Shown: positions 16,871 to 25,860, counted from the first letter of the stretch. The stretch is DNA of 64,000 nucleotides from Bradyrhizobium aeschynomenes (GCF_013178945.1 NZ_JABFDM010000009.1:186001-250000), one strand, 5' to 3'. Translations and numbers: made by a program. Notes: generated from the sequence alone by a model not told the origin.

Positions 16871-17239
16871 ATGGATACGGATCGTTTGACCGGAACGGCG
16901 AAGGATGTCGCAGGCAAGGTCGAAGGCAGCATCGGTGAGATGACCGGCGACAAGAGCACCCAGGCGTCAGGGCGTGCGCGCGAGGCGTCGGGTGTCGTGC
17001 AGAATCTCTACGGCCAGGCCAAGGACGCCGCGCGCGATGCCGGCGATGCGGCCATGGACTACGCCAAGGACACGTTCGGCAGCAGCACCGACACGCTGCG
17101 TGACGGCACCCAGGCGCTGACCAAGCGGGTTCAGGACAATCCGATGGGGGCGCTGCTGGTCGCCGGAGGCATCGGTTTCATGCTCGCCATGCTGATGCGC
17201 CCGTCGAGCCGGCCGCAGCCGCAGCGCTGGCGCTACTGA
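16871..17239 (+). CDS. CsbD-like stress protein with C-terminal membrane segment
   Basis: A 122-residue protein. Residues 1-50 form a CsbD domain (MDTDRLTGTAKDVAGKVEGSIGE, then ARE and GQAKDAARD), found in general stress proteins of many bacteria. Unlike minimal CsbD proteins of about 65 residues, it continues with DTLRDGTQALTKRVQDNPMGALLVAGGIGFMLAMLMRP, an ElaB/YqjD-like tail with one transmembrane helix, so it may be membrane bound. The reading frame is chosen by the AAGGAG upstream of ATG 16871. An EcfG-like promoter precedes it and a strong terminator follows, making a single-gene unit. Molecular role unknown. Confidence 0.85.
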   Translation: MDTDRLTGTAKDVAGKVEGSIGEMTGDKSTQASGRAREASGVVQNLYGQAKDAARDAGDAAMDYAKDTFGSSTDTLRDGTQALTKRVQDNPMGALLVAGGIGFMLAMLMRPSSRPQPQRWRY

Positions 17240-17271
17240 GATCTCGCGCGAACGACGACTGACTGAATCGA

Positions 17272-17307
17272 AAACCGGCCCGCATTCCTCCGAATGCGGG
17301 CCGGTTT
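17272..17307. terminator. Bidirectional intrinsic terminator
   Basis: A perfect 16-bp stem (17272-17287 with 17292-17307) with a 4-base loop CTCC. The stem is flanked by A residues on the left and T residues on the right, so it can end both the CsbD transcript (plus) and the DUF459 transcript (minus). Confidence 0.9.
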
Positions 17308-17369
17308 GTCATTTGAGGCATCGAGTCGCGTCACGGTCTGATCGTTGACCAATCCTGCTGCGTCCGCGA

Positions 17370-19205
17370 TCAGCGGATGGGCCCGTCGAGCGCCGCCGCC
17401 GAACGGCCCACGGCTGCCGGCGGCCGCGGCGGGCCGTTGGGATTGCGGGCGGCCGGCGGCCTCGGTGGCGGCGCCGGCTGTTGTTGCGGCGCGCCGAAGC
17501 CGAAGAACTCCTGGAAACCCCGGCCGTTCTGGTTCGCCTGTCCATTGGGATTCGGCTGTTGCGCCTGACTGGGCGCTGCTTGCCCAGGTGCAGCCGGCGT
17601 CGTCAACCGCTTCGGTCGCTGCTGCAGCGGAAGCTGGCCAGAGGCTGCCGGATTGGCCTCGGCCGGTGACGTCGACGCGACCGGCGTATCCGGCTTGGCA
17701 AGCTCCTTCGGCGGCTCCTTGGCCTGTTCGCGGCCGACCTCGCGGCGTGGCCAGGCGAAATCGTCGGCGCGTCCGGCTGGCGGGCTCAGCGCCTCGCCCT
17801 TGACCAACGTTCGCGAGGCCAATGCGTCGACCGCCGCGGGGCGGGAGCCGGGGCCGCCGAGCAGTTGATCGGTGCCCACCGACGAGGCCACCAGCGGCAG
17901 GATTGGCCCCGCCATCGGGCGCGGCGCGGGCTGGCCGGGGACCGCATTGGCGTCCGGCGTGGCCGGCTCATTCGGCAGCTCCAGCGGCGTGGAGCGGGCC
18001 GCGAGCAGCCGGTTGATCTCGCGTTCGGCATAATGCGCCAGTTTGCGTGCGCCGGGCTTGGTGAAATAGACGCCGTCATAGGAGCGCAGCTGGCGGATCT
18101 GACCTTCGAAATCCGGGCCCTTGTGCAGGAAGCGGCCGGCCTCGTCGACGAAGCCGTCCCAGACGTCGACATAGGTGATGCCGGTCTTGCCGGCGACGTC
18201 GCGATAAAGTGAATCCAGGAACAGCGTATCGGCCGTGCCCTTGGGGCCGCGCACGGCGGGCAGCCCGACCCACAGCACCGGGACGCCCTTGGTCTTGGCG
18301 ACCGCGATCAGCTCCTCGATCTTCTTGGTGTAGAGCTCGACCCAGCGCTCGTCGCGAAATTCGGTGAGGCCGCCCGGTGCGCGCGCGGTCCTCTCCGGCG
18401 CTGCGACCGCGGGAGCGTCGTTGTCGACCTCGTCCTGCGGCAGCTCACTGTCCGGCTTGGCGGCGGTGTCCGTCCTCGCGTCGGGCTTGGCATCTCCGGC
18501 CTTGGGGTCGCCTGGTTTGGCGTCGCCAGCCTTCGTCTCTCCAGACTTGGCCTCTCCAGATTTGGCCTCTCCTGGCTTGGCATCTCCCGGCTTCGGCTCG
18601 CCGGGCTTGGCCTTGGCGTCCTTCTTGGCCTTGTCCGCCTTCTTGTCGTCGGTCTTCTCGACGGCCGGCTCGCGGATCGAGATCCGATCGTTGAGCCCCA
18701 GCATGATCACGATCGCGTCGGCGCGCTCGGTGGCCAGGATGCCCTTGGCGGCGGCGGCCCAGTCGGCCGGCTCGCCCTTGGGCTGGTACTTGATGAGACC
18801 GGAAGTGGTCCTGATCCGCCGGGTGACGCCCATGTCCGGTTGCTCGGAATAGGCGTCCTCGAGGCCGTAGGCGAGCCAGTCGGCCATGCCGTCGCCGAGC
18901 ACCAACACATTGCGGTCCGGTGCGCTGGCATTGTCGCGCTTCTCCGGCGGCGGCGCCTTGGAGTAGTCCTGGGTGACCTTCTTCGGCTGCTGCGGCTGGT
19001 ATGGCGAGAAGAAATCGCCGCCGAACCAGCCTCCGCCACCGCCGCCGCCGCGCGGAGCCGGACGGGGTGAGGAGAACGGGTTGAAATTGAAGAACTGGGC
19101 CGAGGCCGGGCCGGTGATCCCGACCAGCATGGCGATCACGACCGCCAGCACGACCGCCGGGCCGGGCTCGTTCAACAGCTTGAGGATGGACTTCAGCTTT
19201 GACAT
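17370..19205 (-). CDS. DUF459 SGNH-hydrolase-like periplasmic protein
   Basis: A 611-residue protein with an N-terminal hydrophobic anchor or signal (about residues 13-40). The SGNH-like DUF459 domain covers about residues 95-400: NVLVLGDGMADWLAYGLEDA is block I, ADAIVIMLGLNDR is block III (Asn), and the catalytic Asp/His region is near YDGVYFTKPGARKLAHYAE. In block I the usual nucleophile Ser of GDS is Gly (GDGMA). A lysine/proline/glycine pentapeptide repeat lies at about 199-242, and the last 200 residues are a proline- and glutamine-rich low-complexity tail. ATG at 19205 is used since the longer in-frame start lacks protein character. It may modify or bind cell wall or polysaccharide, as inferred for the family. 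Confidence 0.85.
   Translation of the reverse strand: MSKLKSILKLLNEPGPAVVLAVVIAMLVGITGPASAQFFNFNPFSSPRPAPRGGGGGGGWFGGDFFSPYQPQQPKKVTQDYSKAPPPEKRDNASAPDRNVLVLGDGMADWLAYGLEDAYSEQPDMGVTRRIRTTSGLIKYQPKGEPADWAAAAKGILATERADAIVIMLGLNDRISIREPAVEKTDDKKADKAKKDAKAKPGEPKPGDAKPGEAKSGEAKSGETKAGDAKPGDPKAGDAKPDARTDTAAKPDSELPQDEVDNDAPAVAAPERTARAPGGLTEFRDERWVELYTKKIEELIAVAKTKGVPVLWVGLPAVRGPKGTADTLFLDSLYRDVAGKTGITYVDVWDGFVDEAGRFLHKGPDFEGQIRQLRSYDGVYFTKPGARKLAHYAEREINRLLAARSTPLELPNEPATPDANAVPGQPAPRPMAGPILPLVASSVGTDQLLGGPGSRPAAVDALASRTLVKGEALSPPAGRADDFAWPRREVGREQAKEPPKELAKPDTPVASTSPAEANPAASGQLPLQQRPKRLTTPAAPGQAAPSQAQQPNPNGQANQNGRGFQEFFGFGAPQQQPAPPPRPPAARNPNGPPRPPAAVGRSAAALDGPIR
18479..18613 (-). repeat. In-frame 15-bp minisatellite in the DUF459 gene
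   Basis: Nine tandem imperfect 15-bp units encode pentapeptides of the form K-(P/S/A)-G-(D/E)-(A/P/T), for example KPGDA and KSGEA. They form a flexible charged linker inside the SGNH-like domain. Such tracts can change copy number without breaking the frame. Confidence 0.85.
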
Positions 19206-19355
19206 GCGCACCCGTCCGCACCTGCTGTGCGGCGAAACCGTGACCAACCATATAATAGGACCCGAATCAGGCCGCAAACGGGCATTCACCGGATGGTGTT
19301 GATGTCTCCTGGCAATCGCCCCAAAAGGTTACCGGAGCGGGCCGATCGGGGCAGA

Positions 19356-20756
19356 TCAGCGTCCGCGCAGCCGTTCCAGCACGTCGGAGGTGGCAAAACC
19401 GTCCGCCGGCGCCCCGATCGAGGCCTGGAAGCTCCGTAATGCCTCGCGGGTCTGGCCGCCGAACTGGCCGTCAGGCGTACCGCGGTAAAACCCGCGCTGG
19501 GCCAGCAGCTGCTGCAGCTCCAGCCGCTCGGCGCGCGACAGTGTGCGCTCCTCGCGCGGCCAGGCCTGCACGAACGGCGGCGCGCCGCGCAGACGGTCGG
19601 CGAAATGCCCGATCGCCAGCGCATAGGCCTCGGCGGGATTGTATTTCATGATGACGCGAAAGTTCTGCAGCATCAGGAACCCGGGTCCCTGGGCGCCCGC
19701 TGGCGCCAGCAGATAGGCCTTCTCGGTCGTGGCGGGGAACGGCTGGCCGTCGGCGCGGCGCAGCCCCAGCTGCTGCCATTGGCCGAAGCTCATGCTCTTG
19801 GCGCGGTCGGCCAGCATGTAGTTGAAGCCCTGCGGCACCACGACCTCGTAGCCCCAGCTCTGGCCGCTCTGCCAGCCGTCCTTCTTGAGGTTGTTGGCGG
19901 TCGAGGCGATCAGGTCGGCGGGGTTGTCGACGACGTCGCGGCGCCCGTCACCGTCGGCATCCACGGCGAAGCGCTTGAAAGCGGTGGGCATGAACTGGGT
20001 CGGGCCGAAGGCCCCTGCCCAAGAGCCGCGGAGCTGCTCGGGCCTGAGATCGCCGCGGTTGAGGATCTCCAGCGCCGACAGGAACTCGTCCTTGAAATAG
20101 GCCTGGCGGCGACCGATGCAGGCGAGCGTCGCAGTCGACTGCAGCACGCTGCGGTCACCGATCTGGGTCGAGTAGTTGGACTCGATGCCCCAGATCGCGG
20201 CGATGATGTAGCGGTCGACGCCATAGGTGCGTTCGACCGCATCGAACTGCGGCTTGTACTTCGCCAGCACCTCGCGGCCCTTGGCCATGCGATTGTCGTT
20301 CACCAGAATGTCGAGATAATCCCAGATCGATTTGGTGAATTCCGGCTGCGCGTCCATCAGGTCCATGATGCGCAGGTCCGGCGACAGGCCGGCGGTGAAG
20401 CGCTGGAAATTGTCCTGGGTGACGTTGCGGCGTGCGGCATCTGGCCACATCCCGGCGACGCACGCATCGAAATTGCCCGCCGCCTCGCGAATCGCAGCCG
20501 CGGTCATCAGCGGATGGCCGGAGGCGCCGTCCTCGCCGCTCCAGGGTTGCGGGCCGCCCGGGGAGGGAGCCTGCGCGGGCTGGCTTGGGCTTGGATTTCC
20601 CTTGGTCAGGGTCCCCGTGAACAGGCCGTCCAGGAAGTTCAGCGGATTGCCGGATTGCGCCAATGCGGAACCGGACACCACCGTCAACGCCGTGGCCAGA
20701 ACTGCCGCCCCGGCACCGGCCTTCAGAGCTGTCAGCATCACGTTCCGTCGCATCAT
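19356..20756 (-). CDS. Lytic murein transglycosylase (MltB type) with peptidoglycan-binding domain
   Basis: A 466-residue periplasmic enzyme that cleaves peptidoglycan glycan strands to 1,6-anhydromuropeptides. A signal peptide (hydrophobic stretch, ALAQSG near residue 35) is followed by a linker rich in proline. The MltB-like catalytic domain spans about residues 85-385, with the catalytic Glu in AIWGIESNYSTQIG and the conserved GSWAGAFGPTQFMPTAF and DVVDNPADLIASTANNLKKDGW. Residues about 405-465 form a PG_binding_1 domain (LLAQRGFYRGTPDGQFGGQTREALRSFQ). ATG at 20756 is used. It is divergent from galU, sharing a 218-bp regulatory region. Substrate specificity beyond murein is not readable. 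Confidence 0.92.
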   Translation of the reverse strand: MMRRNVMLTALKAGAGAAVLATALTVVSGSALAQSGNPLNFLDGLFTGTLTKGNPSPSQPAQAPSPGGPQPWSGEDGASGHPLMTAAAIREAAGNFDACVAGMWPDAARRNVTQDNFQRFTAGLSPDLRIMDLMDAQPEFTKSIWDYLDILVNDNRMAKGREVLAKYKPQFDAVERTYGVDRYIIAAIWGIESNYSTQIGDRSVLQSTATLACIGRRQAYFKDEFLSALEILNRGDLRPEQLRGSWAGAFGPTQFMPTAFKRFAVDADGDGRRDVVDNPADLIASTANNLKKDGWQSGQSWGYEVVVPQGFNYMLADRAKSMSFGQWQQLGLRRADGQPFPATTEKAYLLAPAGAQGPGFLMLQNFRVIMKYNPAEAYALAIGHFADRLRGAPPFVQAWPREERTLSRAERLELQQLLAQRGFYRGTPDGQFGGQTREALRSFQASIGAPADGFATSDVLERLRGR

Positions 20757-20926
20757 GTCTCGATCCAGATCGCGTGGAAGATCGGCCTCCACGAGGCCCG
20801 GTCCTGCTTAACGGGAGATTAACAAGGTAGACGATTTCCGCAGCGAAATTTAGCCTTTCGATCCGCCTCGCGCGGAACACTGGACCAACATCCGCCTTTG
20901 TTCTCGGCTGCAAACGAGCTACCTAA

Positions 20927-20946
20927 AATGCGATCGATTTCGCATT
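20927..20946. promoter_or_regulatory. Inverted repeat in the galU leader
   Basis: A perfect 7-bp inverted repeat AATGCGA-TCGATT-TCGCATT ends 28 bp before the galU start, in an AT-richer stretch of the region shared with the divergent transglycosylase gene. It could be an operator or a leader hairpin. No known consensus is matched. Confidence 0.25.
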
Positions 20947-20974
20947 CATATCGCCACAAGGTCTAGTCATCCCC

Positions 20975-21856
20975 ATGAAGATCCGCAAAGCCGTTTTTCC
21001 GGTCGCCGGTCTCGGCACCCGCGTCCTTCCCGCCACCAAGGCGATGCCGAAGGAGATGCTGACGATCGTCGACAAGCCGCTCATCCAATACGTCTTCGAT
21101 GAAGCCAAGGAGGCCGGTATCGAGCACTTCGTGTTCGTCACCGGGCGCAACAAGACCGCGATCGAGGACCATTTCGATCGCATGTACGAGCTCGACGCGA
21201 CGCTCGCGGCGCGCGGCAAGAAGACCGAGATCGAGATCCTGGCGCGCGACCAGCCGGAGGCCGGCGCGGTCAGCTTCACCCGCCAGCAGGCGCCGCTCGG
21301 CCTCGGCCACGCCGTGTGGTGCGCGCGCGATATCGTCGGCGACGAGCCGTTCGCGGTGGTGCTGCCGGACGAGCTGGTGCTGAACGCGCCGGGTTGCTTG
21401 GCGCAGATGATCGCTGCGGCCAGCAAGCTGCCCGAGAAGAGCAACGTGCTCGCGGTGCAGGAGGTGCCTGCGGACCAGACCCATCAATACGGCATCTGCG
21501 GCGTAGGCCCGCGTGACGGCAAGATCTTCGAGGTCGACGGCATGGTCGAGAAGCCGGCCAAGGGCACCGCGCCGTCGAACTTCTCGATCACCGGGCGCTA
21601 TATTTTGCAGCCGGAGATCTTCCAGATCCTGGCGACGCAGGAGCGCGGTGCCGGCGGCGAGATCCAGCTGACCGACGCGATGATCGGGCTGTCGAAGACG
21701 CAGAAGTTCTACGGCGTGGATTTCGACGGCGAGCGGCATGATTGCGGCTCGAAGTCCGGCTTCCTGAAGGCCAACATCGCCTTCGCCATGGCGCGCGCCG
21801 ATCTGCGCGACGGATTGCGCGCCGACATGAAGAAGTACCTCGAGGCCAAGAGCTGA
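20975..21856 (+). CDS. galU: UTP-glucose-1-phosphate uridylyltransferase
   Basis: Makes UDP-glucose from UTP and glucose 1-phosphate for exopolysaccharide, lipopolysaccharide and periplasmic glucan synthesis, in the cytoplasm. The 293-residue protein matches GalU in length and motifs: the nucleotide loop AGLGTRVLPATKAMPKEML, ending with the catalytic Lys; QAPLGLGHAVWCA; VLPDELVL; GMVEKP; and the C-terminal DCGSKSGFLKANIAFA. The family assignment is very secure. It ends 26 bp before the converging diguanylate cyclase gene. Confidence 0.97.
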   Translation: MKIRKAVFPVAGLGTRVLPATKAMPKEMLTIVDKPLIQYVFDEAKEAGIEHFVFVTGRNKTAIEDHFDRMYELDATLAARGKKTEIEILARDQPEAGAVSFTRQQAPLGLGHAVWCARDIVGDEPFAVVLPDELVLNAPGCLAQMIAAASKLPEKSNVLAVQEVPADQTHQYGICGVGPRDGKIFEVDGMVEKPAKGTAPSNFSITGRYILQPEIFQILATQERGAGGEIQLTDAMIGLSKTQKFYGVDFDGERHDCGSKSGFLKANIAFAMARADLRDGLRADMKKYLEAKS

Positions 21857-21872
21857 TCGCAAGACGGGTGCG

Positions 21873-21895
21873 GCTGGCGGCGTCACGCCGCCAGC
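21873..21895. terminator. Hairpin between convergent galU and diguanylate cyclase genes
   Basis: A perfect 10-bp stem (GCTGGCGGCG, TCA loop, complement). The TCA in the loop is the stop codon (TGA) of the minus-strand gene. There is no T run on either side, so it would be a weak or Rho-assisted terminator, or a transcript-end stabiliser. Confidence 0.45.
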
Positions 21896-23388
21896 ACGAC
21901 TGAGCGGAGCGGCCGCTGTACCGCCGCGGTGGCGCAGCAATTGCGGCCCGCCGCCTTGGCCATGTAGAGCGCCCTGTCGGCGGCATTCAACAGGCCGGAC
22001 CAATCGGTCTCGCGCGATGGCGTGATGCTGGCGACGCCGATGCTGATCGAGGTGTTGGCCGTCTCTCCCGCCCAGAGCGCGACCTTGGTGCGGATCGTCT
22101 CCGCCACGTGCAGCGCGTCGGTCTCCGCGGTCCCCGGCAGGAGCACCGCGAACTCCTCGCCGCCATAGCGCGCCGCGCAGTCGCCGGCCCTCCGCACCGA
22201 ATCCGAAATGCAGACGGCGATCCCGACCAGCACCTGGTCGCCCGCCTGGTGCCCATGGGTATCGTTGTAGCTCTTGAAATGATCGGCATCGATCATCAGC
22301 AGCGCCAGCGGGGCCTGCGCCCGCTGCGCGCGCCGCCACTCGATCTCGATCGTCTCGTCGAACTTGCGACGGTTCTTCAGGCCGGTCAGTGGATCGGTGG
22401 TGGCCAGCCGTTCGAGGCTCGACTCGACCTTGGTGCGCAGCTGGATCTCGCGCGCGGCGACTTGCGTTGCGGCGAGCACGAACACGATGAGCGCCAGCAT
22501 CATCGCGCCAATCTGCGCGGCCTCGTTGCGCCAGACCGCATAGACGCTGTCCCAGGTCCGGCTGGCGACCACTACCAGCGGATCGTTGCCGTTGTGCCAG
22601 ATCAGCAGCCGCGACTGGTCGTCCAGCGCGCCGGTGCTCGACCAGCCGCTCGGCTCGGTGAGAGCGCGGGTCACCTCCGGCGCCCGTGCCAGATTGCGGC
22701 CGATCGCAGCGGCATCGAACGGCGCGGTGACGATGATGGTACCGTCGCGCCCGAACACGGTGATGCCGACGCCGGGCGAAAGCGAGAGCCGGCTGAACAG
22801 GTCGCGGAAATAGCCGAGGCGGATCGAGCCGGCGACGACGCCGGCGAAGCCGCCGTCGGGCGCGGAGACGCGGCGGCTGAGCACGATGAAATATTGGCCG
22901 CCACGCTCCGCGGGCCGGCTGACAAAGAGGCCGATGTCGGCGCGATCGCGATGCACCTGGAAGAATTCGGCATCGCTGCGGTCCTCGGGCAGAGGATCGA
23001 GGCTCGCCGAGTCGATGGTGAGCCGTCCCGCGGCGTCGAACACCTGGATGGCGCCGAAATTCCTCGCGGTGGAAGCCCGATCGAACAGGATCAGGTGGCG
23101 GATCGGCTTGCTGACCTGCTTGATTTCGGGCAGCAACAGGTTGCCGGCGACCGCGCGCAAGGAGAGATCGTACAGCTCGATGTTGCGGCTGATGTCGGCG
23201 CCGATGCCGGCGGCGAGATTGTCCAGCGACTGCCGGGCGCGGACGTCCTCGCCCCGGCGCAGGTCGATCATGACGCTGGCACAGATGGCGGAGAAACCGA
23301 TGATGGTCGAGATGGAGCAGGTCACCAGCGTGCGCGCCGAGAGACGCCAAGGCGGCTTGGCCTGGCCCGTTCGGCGTTTCCAGCGCAT
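21883..23388 (-). CDS. Membrane diguanylate cyclase (Cache-like sensor, GGDEF)
   Basis: Predicted to make cyclic di-GMP from two GTP. The 501-residue protein has a transmembrane helix at about residues 20-42, a periplasmic PAS/Cache-type sensor of about 240 residues, a second helix at about 290-312, and a GGDEF domain from about 325. The active site reads GGEEF, preceded exactly five residues upstream by the inhibitory RxxD (RAGD), so product inhibition is likely. The DxLTGLxNR start motif (TDPLTGLKNRRKF) and FKSYND are intact. The sensor ligand is unknown. It converges with galU, which feeds polysaccharide synthesis that cyclic di-GMP often controls. Confidence 0.92.
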   Translation of the reverse strand: MRWKRRTGQAKPPWRLSARTLVTCSISTIIGFSAICASVMIDLRRGEDVRARQSLDNLAAGIGADISRNIELYDLSLRAVAGNLLLPEIKQVSKPIRHLILFDRASTARNFGAIQVFDAAGRLTIDSASLDPLPEDRSDAEFFQVHRDRADIGLFVSRPAERGGQYFIVLSRRVSAPDGGFAGVVAGSIRLGYFRDLFSRLSLSPGVGITVFGRDGTIIVTAPFDAAAIGRNLARAPEVTRALTEPSGWSSTGALDDQSRLLIWHNGNDPLVVVASRTWDSVYAVWRNEAAQIGAMMLALIVFVLAATQVAAREIQLRTKVESSLERLATTDPLTGLKNRRKFDETIEIEWRRAQRAQAPLALLMIDADHFKSYNDTHGHQAGDQVLVGIAVCISDSVRRAGDCAARYGGEEFAVLLPGTAETDALHVAETIRTKVALWAGETANTSISIGVASITPSRETDWSGLLNAADRALYMAKAAGRNCCATAAVQRPLRSVVLAA

Positions 23389-23508
23389 CGGCTCGTCCCG
23401 TCCCCGTGGAGTCCCGTCCGTAGCCTGACGGATACGCCGAAGTAACCCATGTTAGGTTAACGAGTGATTGCAGTCGCGAGTTGCGGCGCGCCGAGGCTGC
23501 CCTGTCCG

Positions 23509-23778
23509 ATGGAGTTGAACTTGCCCGACTATGATGCCCTGCGCGATTACCTGGAGCGGCAGAGCCGTCCCGAGCTGGTGCTCAGCCTCGATGAGATCGA
23601 GGAGCTGATCGGCGACAGCCTGCCGCGCGCCGCGCAGCGAGCTTCCTGGTGGGACAGCCTGCGCAGTCCGCAGGAGAAGATGCCGCAGCGCGAGGCCTGC
23701 CTCGCGGCGGGCTATGTCGCCACGCGGCTGCCCGATGGAAAGGGCGTCCGTTTCCGCAAGCTGAAGCCGCCGCGCTGA
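23509..23778 (+). CDS. Small conserved protein, possibly DUF7662-like
   Basis: An 89-residue soluble protein without signal or membrane segments. The layout YDALRDYLERQ, LSLDEIEELIGDSLPRAA, SWWDSL and ACLAAGYVATRL, then a basic C-terminus, resembles a small bacterial family annotated DUF7662, which I name with caution. ATG at 23509 (MELNLPDYDAL) is preferred; ATG at 23464 adds 15 unlikely residues. It stands alone between the diguanylate cyclase gene and the peptide transporter operon. No function can be given. Confidence 0.65.
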   Translation: MELNLPDYDALRDYLERQSRPELVLSLDEIEELIGDSLPRAAQRASWWDSLRSPQEKMPQREACLAAGYVATRLPDGKGVRFRKLKPPR

Positions 23779-23910
23779 ATCGGTGTCGCAGCCGTTGGCC
23801 CGGATCGTGCCTTCGGCTGGAGGCCGCCGCGCATGCGGCCATACGGAGCCTTGAAGGGGCGACGGCAGCCCGCTCAAATAGTCGCCGAAGGTTTGGAGAA
23901 AGACACGGCC

Positions 23911-25704
23911 ATGAATGAACAGAACCTCCGCCGCGAGATCGCTGCGGTCAAAGAGGGGCGGCTGTCGCGCCGCGACTTCGTGCAGCGGATGCTTGCCCTC
24001 GGGCTGACCGCGCCGCTGGCCGGAATGATGCTGGCGCATTCCGGGGTCGCCATGGCCGCGCAGGCGTTTCCCTACAAGCCGACCAAGGCCGGCGGCGGCG
24101 GACCGCTGCGGATTCTGTTCTGGCAGGCGCCGACGCTGCTCAATCCGCATTTTGCGATCGGGGCCAAGGACCAGGAATCCTCGCGCGCGTTCTACGAGCC
24201 ATTGGCCGGCTGGGATGCCGAGGGCAATCTCGTGCCGGTGCTCGCGGCCGAGATTCCCAGCGTCGCCAACGGCACCGTCGCGTCCGACGGCACCTGGGTC
24301 GTCTGGAAGCTCAAACCCGGCGTGAAATGGCATGACGGTCAGCCTTTCACGGCCGAGGACGTGATCTTCAACTGGAAATATGCCAGCACCCCGGAGACGT
24401 CGGCGGTCACGATCGGCGACTACAAGGACATCAAGACGATCGAGAAGATCGACGACCACACCGTCCGGCTCGTGTTCAGCCAGCCGACACCGCAATGGTT
24501 CACGCCGTTCGTCGGCGGGCGTGGCGCGATCATTCCGAAGCATCTGTTCGGCGACTATATCGGCGCCAAGTCGCGCGAGGCGCCGAACAATCTCAAGCCG
24601 GTCGGCACCGGCGCCTACCTGTTCGTCGACTTCAAGCCCGGCGACATGCTGACGGGCAAGCTCAATCCCGACTATCACATGCCGAACCGGCCGTATTTCG
24701 ACACGTTGGAGATCAAGGGCGGCGGCGATGCGGTATCGGCCGCGCGCGCGGTGCTGCAGACCGGCGAGTTCGACTACGCGTGGAATCTGCAGGTCGAGGA
24801 CGAGATCCTGGTCAAGCTGGAGGCCGGCGGCACCGGTGTCGCCGAGATCGTGCCGACCGGCAATCTCGAATTCATCCTGCTCAACGCCACCGATCCCAAT
24901 GTCGAGGTCGACGGCGAGCGGTCGAGTCTCAAGACCAGGCATCCGCTGTTCTCGGATCCGGCCGTGCGCGAGGCGATCAACCTGCTGATCGACCGCACCT
25001 CGATCCAGAAGTTCATCTACGGCCGCGGAGGCATCGCCACGGCGAACTGCATCAACAATCCCGAGCGCTATCGCTCGAAGAACACGAGCTTCGAGTTCAA
25101 CATCGAGAAGGCCAATCAGATTCTTGAGAGCGCCGGCTGGACAAAGGGCGCGAGCGGCGTGCGCGAGAAGGACGGCAAGCCGCTCAAGATCGTGTTCCAG
25201 ACCTCGACCAACGGCCCGCGGCAGAAGAACCAGGCGATCATCAAGCAGGCCTGCCAGAAGGCCGGCATCGAGATGGAGCTGAAGTCGGTCGTCGGGTCGG
25301 TGTTCTTCTCCAGCGACATCGCCAATCCCGACACTTACAGCCATTTCTACTGCGACATGGAAATGTACCTGATGACGATGGCGTCGCCGGAGCCGCAGGT
25401 CTTCCTGAGCCAGTACGTGTCGTGGGAGGCCGCCACCAAGGCCAACAAATGGCAGGGCCGCAACATCTCGCGCTGGCAGAGCAAGGAGTTCGACGATCTC
25501 TACAACGAGCTGACGCGCGAGCTCGATCCGGTGAAGCGCGCCGCGCTCTACATCAAGCTCAACGATACGGTCTGCGCGGGTCGCCACGTGCTGCCGGAGC
25601 TCAACCGCCCTCGCGTCAGCGGCATCCGCAAGGGGCTGCAGACGCATTCCTCGGGCTGGGACAACGATCTCTGGCAGCTACCCAGCTGGTACCGGGAAAG
25701 CTGA
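23911..25704 (+). CDS. Peptide ABC transporter binding protein 1 (Tat-exported)
   Basis: A 597-residue periplasmic solute-binding protein of family 5 (peptides, nickel and related ligands). The N-terminus carries a twin-arginine signal, GRLSRRDFVQRMLALGL, followed by a hydrophobic region and AMAAQ, so it is probably exported folded. Family 5 blocks are clear: YEPLAGWDAEGNLVPVLA, VKWHDGQPFTAEDV and AVREAINLLIDRTSI. It is closely similar along its whole length to the next gene, a tandem duplicate, but the transporter genes occur once. The ATG at 23911 has a GGAG 12 bases away, slightly far. Ligand not readable. Confidence 0.9.
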   Translation: MNEQNLRREIAAVKEGRLSRRDFVQRMLALGLTAPLAGMMLAHSGVAMAAQAFPYKPTKAGGGGPLRILFWQAPTLLNPHFAIGAKDQESSRAFYEPLAGWDAEGNLVPVLAAEIPSVANGTVASDGTWVVWKLKPGVKWHDGQPFTAEDVIFNWKYASTPETSAVTIGDYKDIKTIEKIDDHTVRLVFSQPTPQWFTPFVGGRGAIIPKHLFGDYIGAKSREAPNNLKPVGTGAYLFVDFKPGDMLTGKLNPDYHMPNRPYFDTLEIKGGGDAVSAARAVLQTGEFDYAWNLQVEDEILVKLEAGGTGVAEIVPTGNLEFILLNATDPNVEVDGERSSLKTRHPLFSDPAVREAINLLIDRTSIQKFIYGRGGIATANCINNPERYRSKNTSFEFNIEKANQILESAGWTKGASGVREKDGKPLKIVFQTSTNGPRQKNQAIIKQACQKAGIEMELKSVVGSVFFSSDIANPDTYSHFYCDMEMYLMTMASPEPQVFLSQYVSWEAATKANKWQGRNISRWQSKEFDDLYNELTRELDPVKRAALYIKLNDTVCAGRHVLPELNRPRVSGIRKGLQTHSSGWDNDLWQLPSWYRES

Positions 25705-25860
25705 GCGCAAGCTCGGAACTGGCCAAACGACGCTCTCCGCCGTGGCCGTCACGGCGGAAGCAGTTCCATTTTCCGGGGATGCTTCGCAGCAAGCTTTTAC
25801 CGCACTGCGGCGTGCGACAAACATTCCCTTCCATATTACGAAATTGGCCCGGATTCTGCT

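Noticed and set aside
20963..23350. Very long open frame on the minus strand, across galU and in another frame of the diguanylate cyclase gene
   Set aside because: High GC at third positions leaves antisense and shifted frames open. The translation is rich in Arg, Gly, His and Asp without motifs, and GalU and the GGDEF protein are certain on their frames.
23452..25647. 731-codon open frame antisense to the first binding protein gene
   Set aside because: It is a shadow of the sense gene; the same kind of frame appears opposite the paralog at 25937-27769, which only mirrors the conserved sense sequence.
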